Source of the DNA: Actinopolyspora alba
GTDB lineage: Bacteria; Actinomycetota; Actinomycetes; Mycobacteriales; Pseudonocardiaceae
DNA: 64,000 nucleotides
NCBI RefSeq assembly: GCF_900112765.1
Contig: NZ_FOMZ01000005.1
Coordinates: 236,119-300,118, forward strand
Direction: 5' to 3'
Part shown: piece after piece, positions 8,600-17,724 of the stretch
Numbering within the stretch: position 1 is the stretch's first letter
Layout of the letters: each line of letters begins with the position of its first letter
Translations under genes and position numbers: made by a program
Notes under the pieces: generated by a model
Databases searched by the model: none
Seen by the model: only the letters and a program-made list of their open reading frames with translations
Told to the model about the DNA's origin: nothing

Positions 8600-8756
8600 G
8601 GACTGCGAGCCGACGTGACGGGGCACGCCCCTGGTGGGCGGGTCGTTCTCGTGGGCCGAGCTACGATGAACCCGCGGGCCGTGCCGGTTCACCGCCCAGC
8701 GGGTGGCACGGCCACCGCACAGTACATCGAGACCGCCCGCGCGGTGGGAGATGGTG

Positions 8757-9506
8757 ATGAGTCAGGACCGGCGAACCGTGCTGTTGTCCCGGCTGGAAAA
8801 CAGGCTCGACGCCGCCGGGGAGACGGCGTCGCGGATGAGTGTGCTGTGTGCGCTGACAGTCGAGCACTTGGCCGTGTCCGGGGCGGGAGCCACGGTGTTG
8901 GCCTCGCTGGCCGACGGTGACGGACAGGATCCGAGTCGCGGCTTGGTGCACGCCACCAACGAAATCAGCACCGGTCTGGAGGACCTGCAGCTGACCGTCG
9001 GCGAAGGACCGTGCTTGGACGCCTTCGTAACCGGCGGACCGGTACTCATCGCCGATCTGGCGGACAACCATACCCGGTGGCCCGGTTTCACACCCGGCGC
9101 GCTGGCCTGGGGCGCGGCCTCGGTGTTCTCGTTCCCGCTGCACATCGGCGCCGCCAGACTCGGCTCGCTGGACTTGTACCACGACCGTCCCGGCAAGCTG
9201 TCGGACATCCAGATCTCCGACGCGTTGATCCTGGCCGATCTGGCCACCCACGCAGTCGTCACCGAACTCGAAGGTCACGCCAGCGGCGACGCCGGTTGGT
9301 TGGCAGACCCGCACGCCGAGATACACCAGGCCACCGGCATGATCCAGGCCCAGCTGAACACCACCACCGAGAACGCGCTGCTGCGGCTCCGCGCCCACGC
9401 CTACACCTATTCCCTGCCCCTGCTCGACGTGGCCCGCCGGATCACCGACAGACGACTGCGCTTCACCGACGAGTCCGATGACGATCAGCAGGGCACACCC
9501 GCCTGA
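8757..9506 (+). CDS. GAF-ANTAR domain protein, second of three
   Basis: A 249-residue relative of the preceding protein. The GAF core shows VGEGPCLDAF and FSFPLHIGAARLGSLDLYH, and the ANTAR region (about 185-240) shows EIHQATGMIQAQLNTTTENA with the LLRLRAHAY segment. The ANTAR helix is more divergent than in the other two: MIQAQLN replaces the usual GxLM block. ATG 8757 follows GGGAG by six bases. About 157 bases separate it from the first gene, so it may have its own promoter. Its likely role is RNA-level control in response to a GAF ligand. Confidence 0.83.
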   Translation: MSQDRRTVLLSRLENRLDAAGETASRMSVLCALTVEHLAVSGAGATVLASLADGDGQDPSRGLVHATNEISTGLEDLQLTVGEGPCLDAFVTGGPVLIADLADNHTRWPGFTPGALAWGAASVFSFPLHIGAARLGSLDLYHDRPGKLSDIQISDALILADLATHAVVTELEGHASGDAGWLADPHAEIHQATGMIQAQLNTTTENALLRLRAHAYTYSLPLLDVARRITDRRLRFTDESDDDQQGTPA

Positions 9507-9550
9507 GTCGGCACGACGGATTCGATACCGAGAAGGAAACGAGAGCGGCG

Positions 9551-10309
9551 ATGACTACCCGACGCGAACAACGGCTGGCCCAGACCTTCGTGGCGCTGTC
9601 GGACACACTGGTCGACGACTTCGACGTGCTCGACTTCCTGACCCTGCTGGCCGAACGAGCCACCGCACTGCTCGAAGTCACCGCCGCCGGAGTGATCCTG
9701 TCCGACCAACGTGGTGGCTGGCATCCCACCGCCGCGTCCACCGAGGACGCCCATCTGTTGCAGCTGCTGGCCACCCAGACCCACGAAGGCCCCTGCCAGG
9801 ACAGCATCACCACCGCTGCCCCGGTCACCAGCTACGATCTCAGCGCCGAGCACGCCCGCTGGCCCACCTTCGGCGAGGCGGCCGTGGCCGCCGGATTCCG
9901 GACCGCCTCAGCCGTACCGATGCGGCTTCGCCGCCGGACCATCGGTGCCCTCACGCTGCTGGACACCGAACCCGCCGCCGTGGACACCGACAGCATTCAA
10001 CTGGCACAGGCCCTGGCCGACCAGGCAACCGTCGGCATCCTGCATCACCGCGCCCTGCGCCGTGAGGAAACCCTGACGGAACAGTTGCAGGCCACCCTGC
10101 ATCACCGCATCGTCATCGAGCAGGCCAAGGGCGTCCTCGCCGAAGCCGGGAACCTGACCATGCACCAGGCGTTCCGGCTGCTGCGCGAGCACGCCCGCGC
10201 CCACGGCCAACACCTCACCGACCTCGCCCACAGCCTCACCACCCGCACCATCCGGCCCGGCGACCTGCTCGACTCCCAGCCACATCCCAGCACCGACGCC
10301 CACGAGTGA
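9551..10309 (+). CDS. GAF-ANTAR domain protein, third of three
   Basis: A 252-residue protein with a GAF domain (about 25-155; THEGPCQDSI and SAVPMRLRRRTIGALTLLD) and an ANTAR domain (about 180-235; HHRIVIEQAKGVLAEAGNLT). It begins 44 bases after the second gene, so the two are probably cotranscribed. An ACGAGAGCGG stretch serves as a weak ribosome binding site. It converges with the acyltransferase gene, whose stop is 11 bases away. No PAS or kinase domain is present, so it is a one-component antiterminator candidate. Confidence 0.84.
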   Translation: MTTRREQRLAQTFVALSDTLVDDFDVLDFLTLLAERATALLEVTAAGVILSDQRGGWHPTAASTEDAHLLQLLATQTHEGPCQDSITTAAPVTSYDLSAEHARWPTFGEAAVAAGFRTASAVPMRLRRRTIGALTLLDTEPAAVDTDSIQLAQALADQATVGILHHRALRREETLTEQLQATLHHRIVIEQAKGVLAEAGNLTMHQAFRLLREHARAHGQHLTDLAHSLTTRTIRPGDLLDSQPHPSTDAHE

Positions 10310-10320
10310 CGGCGCGGTCA

Positions 10321-11421
10321 CTAGCCGAAGAAGACGGTCCGCCGCTGTGCCAGCAACCGGTAGATCGTCTCCTGGATCGTCTCGCGCACCTGGTCACTGA
10401 TGTTGAAAACGACCATGGGATCCTCGGCCGCCTCCGGACCGTGCTCGGCGGTGTCGATCGGTTCGCCGAACTCGATGTACCACTTGGACGGCAGCGGCAC
10501 GGTACCCAGCGGCCCCAGGTGGGGGAAGAACGGCGTGACCGGGAAGTACGGCAGCCCCAGCAGCCTGGCCAGTGGACGAATGTCGCCGATCTTGGGGTAT
10601 ATCTCCTCCGCGCCGACGATGGAACACGGCACGATCGGCACGCCGCTGCGCATCGCGGCCGAGACGAACCCTCCCCGGCCGAACCGCTGCAGTTTGTACC
10701 GGTCCCGGAAGGGCTTGCCGATTCCCTTGAACCCCTCCGGCCAGACACCGACGATCTCACCACCGCGCAGCAACCGTTCCGCGTCCGGATTGCACGCCAG
10801 GGTCTGTCCCGTCTTCCGTGCCAGCGCACCGACCAGCGGCGTCCCGAAGACGACGTCGGCCCCGAGCATCCGCAGCTGTCTCCCGGTGGGGTGGTAGTCG
10901 TGCAGCGCCACCGTCGTCATCAACGCGTCCCACGGCAGTGTCCCGGAGTGGTTCGCCACCACCAGGGCACCGGAATCGTGGGGCACGTTGTGCAGCCCCA
11001 CCGCCTCGACCCGGAACCAGTTGTCGTAGACGGTGCGCAACAGCGGCAGGAAGAACCGCTCGGTCAGTTCGCGGTCGAAGCCGAACTCGTCCACCCGGTA
11101 CTGCCCGAGCAACCGCCTGCGGGCGAAGGCCGTCAGGTCGGCGAGGGTCTCGTGCCAGTCCGGACCGCCGTCCGTCCCCTCTTCCGCGTCCTCGCCACCG
11201 CCGGCACCGTGGTCGCCGTCATCGTCGTCCCGAGCACCGCTGTCCCCGGCAGCGGCGTCGCGGGCGCTGTCGTCCCGGGCAGCGGGACGCTCCCGAGCCG
11301 AGCCCGGTGCCCCGGACATCGCGGACCGACCGTCCCCGGCCGATCGCCCCTGGGAGCCCGCCCCAGCCCGGCCACCCCCGTCATCCTCCGGGTGCAGCGG
11401 AATGACTCGTGCGTCCGCCAT
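10321..11421 (-). CDS. lysophospholipid acyltransferase family protein (Rv0502-like)
   Basis: The 366-residue protein has an Asp/Gly-rich disordered N-terminus of about 90 residues and then a PlsC-type acyltransferase domain. NHSGTLPWD at 157-165 corresponds to the His-Asp acyltransfer motif in the wider-spaced form of this actinobacterial group, and WPEGFKG near 227-233 is the phosphate-binding motif. It likely acylates a lysophospholipid or related acceptor at the membrane. The stop of the upstream epimerase gene lies only 9 bases from this start, so the two are cotranscribed, as galE2 and Rv0502 are in mycobacteria. Confidence 0.87.
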   Translation of the reverse strand: MADARVIPLHPEDDGGGRAGAGSQGRSAGDGRSAMSGAPGSARERPAARDDSARDAAAGDSGARDDDDGDHGAGGGEDAEEGTDGGPDWHETLADLTAFARRRLLGQYRVDEFGFDRELTERFFLPLLRTVYDNWFRVEAVGLHNVPHDSGALVVANHSGTLPWDALMTTVALHDYHPTGRQLRMLGADVVFGTPLVGALARKTGQTLACNPDAERLLRGGEIVGVWPEGFKGIGKPFRDRYKLQRFGRGGFVSAAMRSGVPIVPCSIVGAEEIYPKIGDIRPLARLLGLPYFPVTPFFPHLGPLGTVPLPSKWYIEFGEPIDTAEHGPEAAEDPMVVFNISDQVRETIQETIYRLLAQRRTVFFG

Positions 11422-11430
11422 CGCACCTCC

Positions 11431-12465
11431 TCAACGTAGCCGGGTGATCGTCCTGTTGATTTCCCGCTCGGCGCTCTCGACCACATCGGGATCGATCACC
11501 GGACGCAGTTCACGCCCGTGCACGAAATCGTCGAACGCCTGCCGCGTGGTCCATCTCGGAGCGAAACCGAACCGGTCACGCAGTTTCGCGGTGTCCACCA
11601 CACGTCCGAAGTTCAGAAACCTCATCTGCTCGGCGGACAGCGAGGCCAGATTGGCTCCCCGGAAGAATCCGGCCAACGGCGAAACCATCGTCCCCGGAAT
11701 GGGAACGGGAATCCGTCCCGCTCGACGAATGGCCTGCCCCAGCATGAGCACCCCGTCGGCCCCGACGTTGAAGACACCCGGAAGATCCTCCAGCGCCGCG
11801 CGGCGCAGCACCGCCAGCGCGTCCTCCGGGTGCAGCAGCTGCAGGCGCGCGTCGTGGCCGAACACCGTCGGCACGAGGGGAAGCGAGAAGTACCTGGTGA
11901 GCACGGAGTCGATGCGCGGCCCGATCAGATCGGTGAAGCGAAGCAGCGTCACGTCGACGTCGGGACGACGTCTGCCGAAGCCACGCACGTACCCCTCGAC
12001 CTCGACGGCATCCTTCGCGTAGCCGGAGGAAGGCAGATCCTTGGGTGCCATCTCCTCGTCGAAGACCGCCGGATCCCGGGAACTCGCGCCGTAGACGGCG
12101 CTGGTGGACTTGACCACCAGCTTGCGGACGTGCGGGGACTCCTGGCACGCGGCCAGCAGCCGCATCGTGCCGAGAACGTTCATCTCCTTCATCGCGGCAC
12201 GGGCCACGGGCATCTCGTCGGTGTTCGACGAGGCGTGCACCACGGTGTCGACCGCCGCCTCGGAGATGATCCTGGCTATCAGCGGGTTCCGGATGTCGGC
12301 CCGGACGAACTCCGCACGCCCCATGCGGCGGGAGAGCTCGCGGCGCGGGTGTTCGCTGTCCACACCGAGCACCCGTCCCACCGCGGAATTCTCGGCCAGC
12401 CTGCCCGCCAGGTGAGCACCGACGAAACGGCTTACTCCCGTGACGAGCACGACGTTCGGAACCAT
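11431..12465 (-). CDS. NAD-dependent epimerase/dehydratase (galE2-like, Rv0501)
   Basis: The 344-residue extended SDR protein begins with the nucleotide motif VLVTGVSRFVGAHL (TGxxxxxG). A serine of KSTSAVYGAS and a tyrosine of SSGYAKDA stand at the catalytic positions, but the usual YxxxK lysine is not four residues after the Tyr; a Lys stands at +2. The reaction is therefore uncertain. ATG 12465 has a perfect AGGAGG four bases upstream; a longer frame to 12597 lacks support. Gene order proC - this gene - acyltransferase matches mycobacteria. Confidence 0.87.
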   Translation of the reverse strand: MVPNVVLVTGVSRFVGAHLAGRLAENSAVGRVLGVDSEHPRRELSRRMGRAEFVRADIRNPLIARIISEAAVDTVVHASSNTDEMPVARAAMKEMNVLGTMRLLAACQESPHVRKLVVKSTSAVYGASSRDPAVFDEEMAPKDLPSSGYAKDAVEVEGYVRGFGRRRPDVDVTLLRFTDLIGPRIDSVLTRYFSLPLVPTVFGHDARLQLLHPEDALAVLRRAALEDLPGVFNVGADGVLMLGQAIRRAGRIPVPIPGTMVSPLAGFFRGANLASLSAEQMRFLNFGRVVDTAKLRDRFGFAPRWTTRQAFDDFVHGRELRPVIDPDVVESAEREINRTITRLR

Positions 12466-12633
12466 GGGGCCTCCTGACCGCGGCCGCGGTGTCGAACCAC
12501 CTCGGCGAGGTGATCGCGGCACGCCTGTCGAGCACACCGTGAGACTGCCGAGCACACGAGAACCGGGCGACCGGTGCCTCGGAACATCGCGGAGCACCGG
12601 CTCCCGATGACGATCGTAACCGCGATCGCGTCA

Positions 12634-12668
12634 CCACCGCGTGTCAGTGCCGTTACGACACGCGGTGG
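12634..12668. promoter_or_regulatory. perfect 12-base inverted repeat upstream of the epimerase gene
   Basis: CCACCGCGTGTC at 12634-12645 pairs perfectly with GACACGCGGTGG at 12657-12668 across an 11-base loop. It lies between proC and the epimerase gene, 114 bases past the proC stop and 169 bases ahead of the epimerase start. There is no T run. It may be an operator or a second terminator. Confidence 0.5.
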
Positions 12669-12702
12669 ACGAGCGAAAACGGGATCACGGCGGAGCCGCG
12701 CG

Positions 12703-12730
12703 CTCCGACGAGCAGTCCCGCTCGTCGGAG
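12703..12730 (-). terminator. hairpin terminator downstream of proC
   Basis: An 11-bp perfect stem (CTCCGACGAGC/GCTCGTCGGAG) with a six-base loop starts 52 bases after the proC stop codon on the minus strand. It lacks a T tract, as many actinobacterial terminators do. Confidence 0.6.
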
Positions 12731-12781
12731 TCACCGCCCCGATCGCGCACCGTCGCGGGACCATCGGGGCGGCGGGTCGGG

Positions 12782-13612
12782 TCAGGCTCCGTCCGAGTCC
12801 GTCTCCTGCCGGTGCTTGGCACCGAGCTCCACCGATCGGGAGTGGGCCGCCTCGACGGCGTCGATCAACGCCGCCCGGACACCGTGCTTCTCCAGCTCGC
12901 GGACGCCGGAGATGGTGGTGCCCGCGGGCGAGGTCACACCTTCGCGCATGATCACCGGATGCCCCTCCCCCTCGCGCAGCATCGTGGCCGAGCCGACGGC
13001 GGACTGCACGACCAGCTCGGCCGCCACCGAGCGGGGCAGCCCGAGCAGTATTCCGGCGTCGATCATGGCCTCGACCAGGTAGAAGAAATAGGCGGGCCCG
13101 GAACCGGACAGCGCGGTGACCGCGTCCTGCTGGTCCTCCGGAATCCGCACGACCCGGCCGACGCTGCCGAGCATCCCCTCCACGAGTTCCAGATGAGATT
13201 CGTTGGCGTGGGTTCCTCCGGAGACCGCGCTCATGGCCTCGCCGACGAGCATCGGCGTGTTCGGCATCACCCGAACCACGGGAGTGCCGGAGGCGAACCT
13301 GCGCTCGAACATCGAGGTCGGCAGGCCCGCGCAGAGGGTGACCACCAGCTTGTCCGGGGTGACGAGCTCACCCACCTCGTCGAGCAGCGGTTCGATGTCT
13401 TGCGGCTTGACCGAGACGACCAGCACGTCGGCCTGCCGCGCCGCGGTGGGCGGATCGGTCGCCCGCACGCCGTATCGCTTGGTCAGTTCCTCGGCACGCT
13501 GCTGGTACCGCTCCGTGAACAACAGGTTCTCCGGGGAGTATCCCGCGTTGAGCAGGCCGGAGAGTAACGACTCCCCGATCTTTCCCGCCCCGAGTACGGC
13601 GATCGTCGACAT
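12782..13612 (-). CDS. proC: pyrroline-5-carboxylate reductase
   Basis: The 276-residue enzyme reduces 1-pyrroline-5-carboxylate to L-proline with NAD(P)H, the last step of proline synthesis. The Rossmann motif VLGAGKIGES is at 6-15, SVKPQD at 67-72, and the family signature is seen as LSGSGPAYFFYLVEAM at 168-183 plus a TSPAGTT block near 228. Length is normal for ProC. The neighbours are those of mycobacterial proC (Rv0500): the TIM-barrel isomerase upstream and the epimerase downstream. In a halophile proline could also serve as osmolyte, but no regulation of that kind is visible. Confidence 0.96.
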   Translation of the reverse strand: MSTIAVLGAGKIGESLLSGLLNAGYSPENLLFTERYQQRAEELTKRYGVRATDPPTAARQADVLVVSVKPQDIEPLLDEVGELVTPDKLVVTLCAGLPTSMFERRFASGTPVVRVMPNTPMLVGEAMSAVSGGTHANESHLELVEGMLGSVGRVVRIPEDQQDAVTALSGSGPAYFFYLVEAMIDAGILLGLPRSVAAELVVQSAVGSATMLREGEGHPVIMREGVTSPAGTTISGVRELEKHGVRAALIDAVEAAHSRSVELGAKHRQETDSDGA

Positions 13613-13709
13613 GCGGTCAGGGTGCCAGAGCAGGCGATTCGATCAGCTGCCGGCCCGGTGACGTCGAAGTTCTCCCACATCCTGAACGTCTCGGGGTGGA
13701 CGGTGTGGT

Positions 13710-14564
13710 TCACAGCTGGAAGTCGGGCTTGTCCCGCAGCGGCTCCAGGTGGAGTCTGGCGAACAGCAGCGCCTCGGCGAGCTGCGCGGCGCGCTGGTCC
13801 ACGGTTTTGGCCTTCCTGGTGTTGACCTCGATGATGACGGTCCCGGTGTATCCCCCCGATCCCAGCGCGGTGCAGATCTCGGCGCAGGGCTGACTGCCGT
13901 GTCCCGGCAGCAGGTGCTCGTCACTGGGGGTTCCGGTTCCGTCGGTGAGGTGGACGTGCGCGAGCCGTTCCCCCATGCGGCGCATCAGCTCCAGGGGGTC
14001 GATCTGGGCCGCGGCGGCGTGCGAGACGTCCAGGGTGTAGTTGCGGAACCCTACCTCGGTCGGATCGGGTGAGGGGCGGAACGCCGACAGCCCGGAGGCC
14101 CGGGTACCGCGCAGCCTGTCCCAGCTGTTCGGCGGGCGGATGGGGAACATGTTCTCCACGGCTATCCGGATGCCGCTGGCCTCCTCCAGGTCCGCGACGA
14201 GCTCCTCGAAGTTCTCGGCGTACCTGCGCTGCCAGCGGAACGGGGGATGCACGACGACCGTGGTGGCACCGAGGTCGCTGGCGGCGACCACCGCCCTGCG
14301 CAGCCGTTCCTCCGGCTCGGGCGACCACACCCGCTGGGTGATCAGCAGGCAGGGCGCGTGCACCGCCAGTACCGGCACGCCGTGCTGCTCGGCCAGTCGC
14401 CGAAGCGCCGAGACGTCCTGGCTCGTCGCGTCGGCCCAGACCATCACCTCGACCCCGTCGTAGCCCAGATCGGCGGCCATCTCGAAAGCGGCACGGACCG
14501 GCTGTGGCCAGACGGACGCGCTGGAGAGACCGACTGGAACGGCGGGCCGGTGTGGTTCGGACAT
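13710..14564 (-). CDS. sugar phosphate isomerase/epimerase (TIM barrel, Rv0498-like)
   Basis: The 284-residue protein belongs to the xylose isomerase-like AP endonuclease 2 superfamily. It has the strand-helix pattern of a TIM barrel, and likely metal ligands in AVENMFP, TLDVSHAAA, HVHLTDGTG and TVIIEVNTRKA. A divalent metal-dependent isomerase or epimerase is likely; the substrate is unknown. The product of a GTG one codon earlier would be nearly identical; ATG 14564 is used. It lies 97 bases upstream of proC, and its order between the membrane protein and proC is as in mycobacteria. Confidence 0.85.
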   Translation of the reverse strand: MSEPHRPAVPVGLSSASVWPQPVRAAFEMAADLGYDGVEVMVWADATSQDVSALRRLAEQHGVPVLAVHAPCLLITQRVWSPEPEERLRRAVVAASDLGATTVVVHPPFRWQRRYAENFEELVADLEEASGIRIAVENMFPIRPPNSWDRLRGTRASGLSAFRPSPDPTEVGFRNYTLDVSHAAAAQIDPLELMRRMGERLAHVHLTDGTGTPSDEHLLPGHGSQPCAEICTALGSGGYTGTVIIEVNTRKAKTVDQRAAQLAEALLFARLHLEPLRDKPDFQL

Positions 14565-14743
14565 CACTGGAACCGTTTCACTGGTCGTGTCCCCGTCAGG
14601 CTTAGGTGCTGACGCGGACTGGTGTACGCGGCGTCACCACGGTAGCCGGGAACGCGTCGTGGCAGCGGCCAGTCCGGAACCGGGGCCGTCGGACCCCGTA
14701 ACACCCCGACGCCCCCGGCCCGGCGAGTCACGTTTCGGGGTGG

Positions 14744-16318
14744 TCAGTAACCGAGCAGCAGGAACGCCACCGGCGAAACGGTACAGACCAGACCGACCAG
14801 CACGGACAGCAGAATCGTCTGCAGGTCATCGGTACGCAGCACTTTCCGCGCCACCAGCACGAGCGTGCCGGTGAAGGCCAGCGCCGCGGCCAGGGCGGGC
14901 AGCGGCAGTTCGCTCCACAACCAGCGGAACCCGATCCACACGAGGCCGCCGCCGACCAGCCCGGCCACCGTCTGCGCGATGAGGATCGCCCATTCCCGGA
15001 GAGCGGAACGTTCGCCGTACTCGGTCTCCCGATCGGCCTCGTACTCCTCGGCCGGAATACCGGTGGGGGGCTGTTCCGCGGCGTACTCGTCCTCCTCGTC
15101 GACGTAGTCGTCCGAATCGGCATAGGGGTCGTCCACCATGCCGGTGTAGAAGGCGTCGGAGTCCCCGAACTCCGAGTCCACGCCCTCGTAGGGGTCGAAG
15201 TAGGCGGTGCCGTGGGGATCGTCGGTCTCGTCCCGATCGACCTCGATCGGTTCCGCCCCGACGGACTCCGCTGGGATCGGATACTCCAGCAACGCGGTTC
15301 CGTCGCCGTCGGTCACTTCCGGGTCCCCGGCGGAAGCGCTGCTCCCCCGCACAGGTGGGAACTGCTCGGTGGCGTCCTCCCGTGCGGGCGGTGGTTCCGG
15401 AGCCGGAGTCTCCGGAGACACCGCGTCCGGCACGGCGCTGTCCGGCACGGGGTTGTCCGGCACGGCGCCGGTCAGGGGCGGAGCGTCCTGCGCCGGGGCC
15501 GACCAGGTGTCGGGGTCGGAGGTACGGGCCGTGCCGTCCTGCCACTGCCCCTCCTGCCACTGCCCCTCCTGCCACTGCGGCGCGTCGCCGGAAGGAGCGG
15601 ACGGCCCCTTCCGGCTCATTCCGCTCGTGCCGGGCGTCCGCACCGGCAGCGGGGGCTGCTGGGCGGTCGTCTCCGTGTCATCGGCGGGGGGCGCGGAGTT
15701 CGTGGTGGCCGAGGTGGGTGGTGTGGCCGCTGTGGGAGGTGTCGGGGCGACAGGGGGCGGCGCGGCGGCGGGAGGTGTCGCGGCAGCGGAGGAAGCTGCC
15801 GTTCCCGATTCGGCCGCGGGAGTGGACCACTTCCCGGCTTCGTCCCCCGGCTCCGGTTGCGCGGCCGGCTCGGCTGATCGCGCCCCCGGTCGCGTGGGAC
15901 GGCGGGGTCCGGCCCCCGAAACACGCCTGCGCGACGGGGGCGACGAATCGTCGGTCGACGGGCGCGTCGGCTGGTCGACGGTGGGACCCGGTTGTGGCTC
16001 CGGGGAAGCCCCGGCGGCCGGTGGAGGTGCGGTCTGGGGCGGTTGCGCCGCGGTGCCGAACGATGCCGAGGTCTCCGCACCGGAAGCCGTCCCGTGCTCG
16101 GACGGCGAGGCGTCCTCGGCCTCGGGTGCGTCGACGGGGAGCATCCTCCCGCTGTCCGAATTCACCCGTTCGATGATCGCCTGCGGAGCCGTTTCGGAAG
16201 GGTCCTCGGCACGCCTGCGCCTGCGGCGGGAGCCGCGTTGCCCACCGCCGCCGTGTTCGGCCAGCAGTTCCGCGACGGTGCGCTGGCTAGGGTCACCGGA
16301 CCCACTGTCCCGACTCAT
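14744..16318 (-). CDS. proline-rich membrane protein (Rv0497-like)
   Basis: A 524-residue protein with a short conserved N-terminus (RTVAELLAEHG, then a run of six arginines). A disordered, Pro/Ala/Thr-rich and then acidic stretch runs to about residue 430, and several hydrophobic helices fill the last 100 residues (ALREWAILIAQTVAGLVGGG onward). It resembles the conserved membrane protein between ppx and Rv0498 in mycobacteria, whose role is not known. The acidic middle includes EGQWQEGQWQDG, encoded by a 15-base tandem repeat at 15539-15578. ATG 16318 follows GGTGGAG; a longer frame to 16360 has no site. The low-complexity middle probably varies among strains. Confidence 0.8.
   Translation of the reverse strand: MSRDSGSGDPSQRTVAELLAEHGGGGQRGSRRRRRRAEDPSETAPQAIIERVNSDSGRMLPVDAPEAEDASPSEHGTASGAETSASFGTAAQPPQTAPPPAAGASPEPQPGPTVDQPTRPSTDDSSPPSRRRVSGAGPRRPTRPGARSAEPAAQPEPGDEAGKWSTPAAESGTAASSAAATPPAAAPPPVAPTPPTAATPPTSATTNSAPPADDTETTAQQPPLPVRTPGTSGMSRKGPSAPSGDAPQWQEGQWQEGQWQDGTARTSDPDTWSAPAQDAPPLTGAVPDNPVPDSAVPDAVSPETPAPEPPPAREDATEQFPPVRGSSASAGDPEVTDGDGTALLEYPIPAESVGAEPIEVDRDETDDPHGTAYFDPYEGVDSEFGDSDAFYTGMVDDPYADSDDYVDEEDEYAAEQPPTGIPAEEYEADRETEYGERSALREWAILIAQTVAGLVGGGLVWIGFRWLWSELPLPALAAALAFTGTLVLVARKVLRTDDLQTILLSVLVGLVCTVSPVAFLLLGY
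15539..15578. repeat. 15-base tandem repeat within the membrane protein gene
   Basis: CTGCCACTGCCCCTC is present two and two-thirds times and encodes a repeated QWQEG unit on the minus strand. It is an in-frame minisatellite, so copy changes would not disrupt the gene. Confidence 0.75.
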
Positions 16319-16378
16319 CGACTCCACCGTGCCCCGTGCTAGATCTCGCGTCCAGTTCACTCCGCGATCGCGCGGCCG

Positions 16379-17368
16379 TTACCCAGTATCGCCCGTACCG
16401 GTCGGAGAGAGTGTGCCCAGGCCGTCATCCGGACTCCCGGCGCCGTTGACGTGGTCGAGACGGCGCAGGATCACACCTTCGCGCAGCGCCCACGGACAGA
16501 TGTCCAGTTCGCGCAGCGACATGGCGTTCATGGTCGCCTCGGCCACGAGCCCGCCGCTGACCAACTGGTGGGCTCTGGCTCCGCTCACCCCGTCGAGCGA
16601 AGCGAGGTCCCGCGCCGAGATCCTGGTGATGAACGCCAGGAGCTGCCGCAACGCCGTGTCGGTGAGGGTGCGCCGCACCCTGGGCCCCGCGGCGGGCGGC
16701 GCGGCACCGGCCAACCGGGCGAGCGATCGGAAGGTCTTGGACGTCGCGGCCACCTTGTCGGGCGCGCCGAACGCGGCGAACCGCTCAACGGTGTCCGAGA
16801 GCTGTTCGGACAGCCGGTGCCGAAGGTGCTTCACTTCCTCGCGCTCCGGCGGGTCCCCGAGCGAGGCGGTGCGCGCCACGTGCCCCGCTCCGAGCGGAAG
16901 CGAAACCGCGATGTCGGGCTGCTCGTCGATGCCCAGCGCCATCTCCAGCGAGCCGCCTCCGATGTCGAGCAGCAGCAGGTTGCCCGCCGACCAGCCGTAC
17001 CAGCGCCTTGCGGCGAGGAAGGTCAGCCGGGCCTCCTGCTCCCCGGAGAGCACTTCGAGCGAGACCCCGGTCCGCTGACGCACCGTTTCGAGCACGGTGG
17101 TGGCGTTGTCCGCCCGCCTGATGGCGGAGGTGGCGAAGGCCATGAGCTCGGCACAACCGAGTCCCCGGGCCGAGTCCCTGGCGGCCTGGACGGTGTTGAC
17201 CAGCTCCTCGATGTCGGAATCGGTCAGCGCTCCGCCCGCCCCGATCCGCTCGGACAGGCGCAGCACCGACTTCTCAGAGGTCATCGGGGTGGGATGCGCA
17301 CCTCGGTGCGCATCCACCACCAGTAAGTGAACCGTATTGGAACCCACGTCGAGCACCCCTAGGCGCAT
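16379..17368 (-). CDS. Ppx/GppA family exopolyphosphatase
   Basis: The 329-residue protein has the ASKHA fold of the Ppx/GppA family: phosphate-1 motif LDVGSNTVHLLV at 6-17, the catalytic Glu of LSGEQEA at 110 and the phosphate-2 motif LLDIGGGSLEM at 133-143. It lacks the extra C-terminal HD domains of the long proteobacterial enzymes, as in mycobacterial Rv0496. It should hydrolyse polyphosphate or pppGpp. MRLGVLDVG at 17368 is the natural start; the longer frame to 17578 would run into a copy of the intergenic repeat. Its place beside the phosphate-responsive regX3 gene fits a role in phosphate metabolism. Confidence 0.92.
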   Translation of the reverse strand: MRLGVLDVGSNTVHLLVVDAHRGAHPTPMTSEKSVLRLSERIGAGGALTDSDIEELVNTVQAARDSARGLGCAELMAFATSAIRRADNATTVLETVRQRTGVSLEVLSGEQEARLTFLAARRWYGWSAGNLLLLDIGGGSLEMALGIDEQPDIAVSLPLGAGHVARTASLGDPPEREEVKHLRHRLSEQLSDTVERFAAFGAPDKVAATSKTFRSLARLAGAAPPAAGPRVRRTLTDTALRQLLAFITRISARDLASLDGVSGARAHQLVSGGLVAEATMNAMSLRELDICPWALREGVILRRLDHVNGAGSPDDGLGTLSPTGTGDTG

Positions 17369-17480
17369 GGCGGCCAACCTACCGTGCGCGAGGGGATCAC
17401 GGATGCGTGGTGTGTCGAACTCACCCGGATTTTCCGACACCGGCCGACCACTCCCGCGGCGGTTTCCCAGCTCGGACCGG

Positions 17481-17687
17481 CGTCGATTTCTCGCGAAATC
17501 GCCGCGTCCGCGAAGCTCCCAAAGCCGAGCCCCGACCACGCCCGCAGGGCGAACTCCCACCGCCCTCACAATCGGCACCGCCGCGGGTTCTCCGGTGCGG
17601 CTCTCGCGAGGACGCCGGAGACGTTGTGTAGATCGCTACCCGATGTCGCCGGACCCGCAGCGAGAGCCGTGCCGGAGGTTCCGCCAA
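17481..17687. repeat. structured intergenic repeat, full copy A
   Basis: Starts with the core GATTTCTCGCGAAATC (arms GATTTC/GAAATC) and continues through GGTGCGGCTCTCGCGAGGA, a GTTGTGTAG-ATCGCTACCCG loop block, GCGAGAGCCGTGCC and GAGGTTCCGCCA. The GGTGCGGCTCTCGC and GCGAGAGCCGTGCC blocks can pair into a long stem. It lies between the 3' end of regX3 and the start of ppx. Copies B and C match it over nearly the whole length. Confidence 0.85.
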
Positions 17688-17724
17688 GCGGCCAGCTACG
17701 AAAATCGCTCAGCCTGAAGAGAAG

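Noticed and set aside
12641-13567. Plus-strand frame opposite proC
   Set aside because: Antisense shadow of proC, whose motifs are unambiguous.
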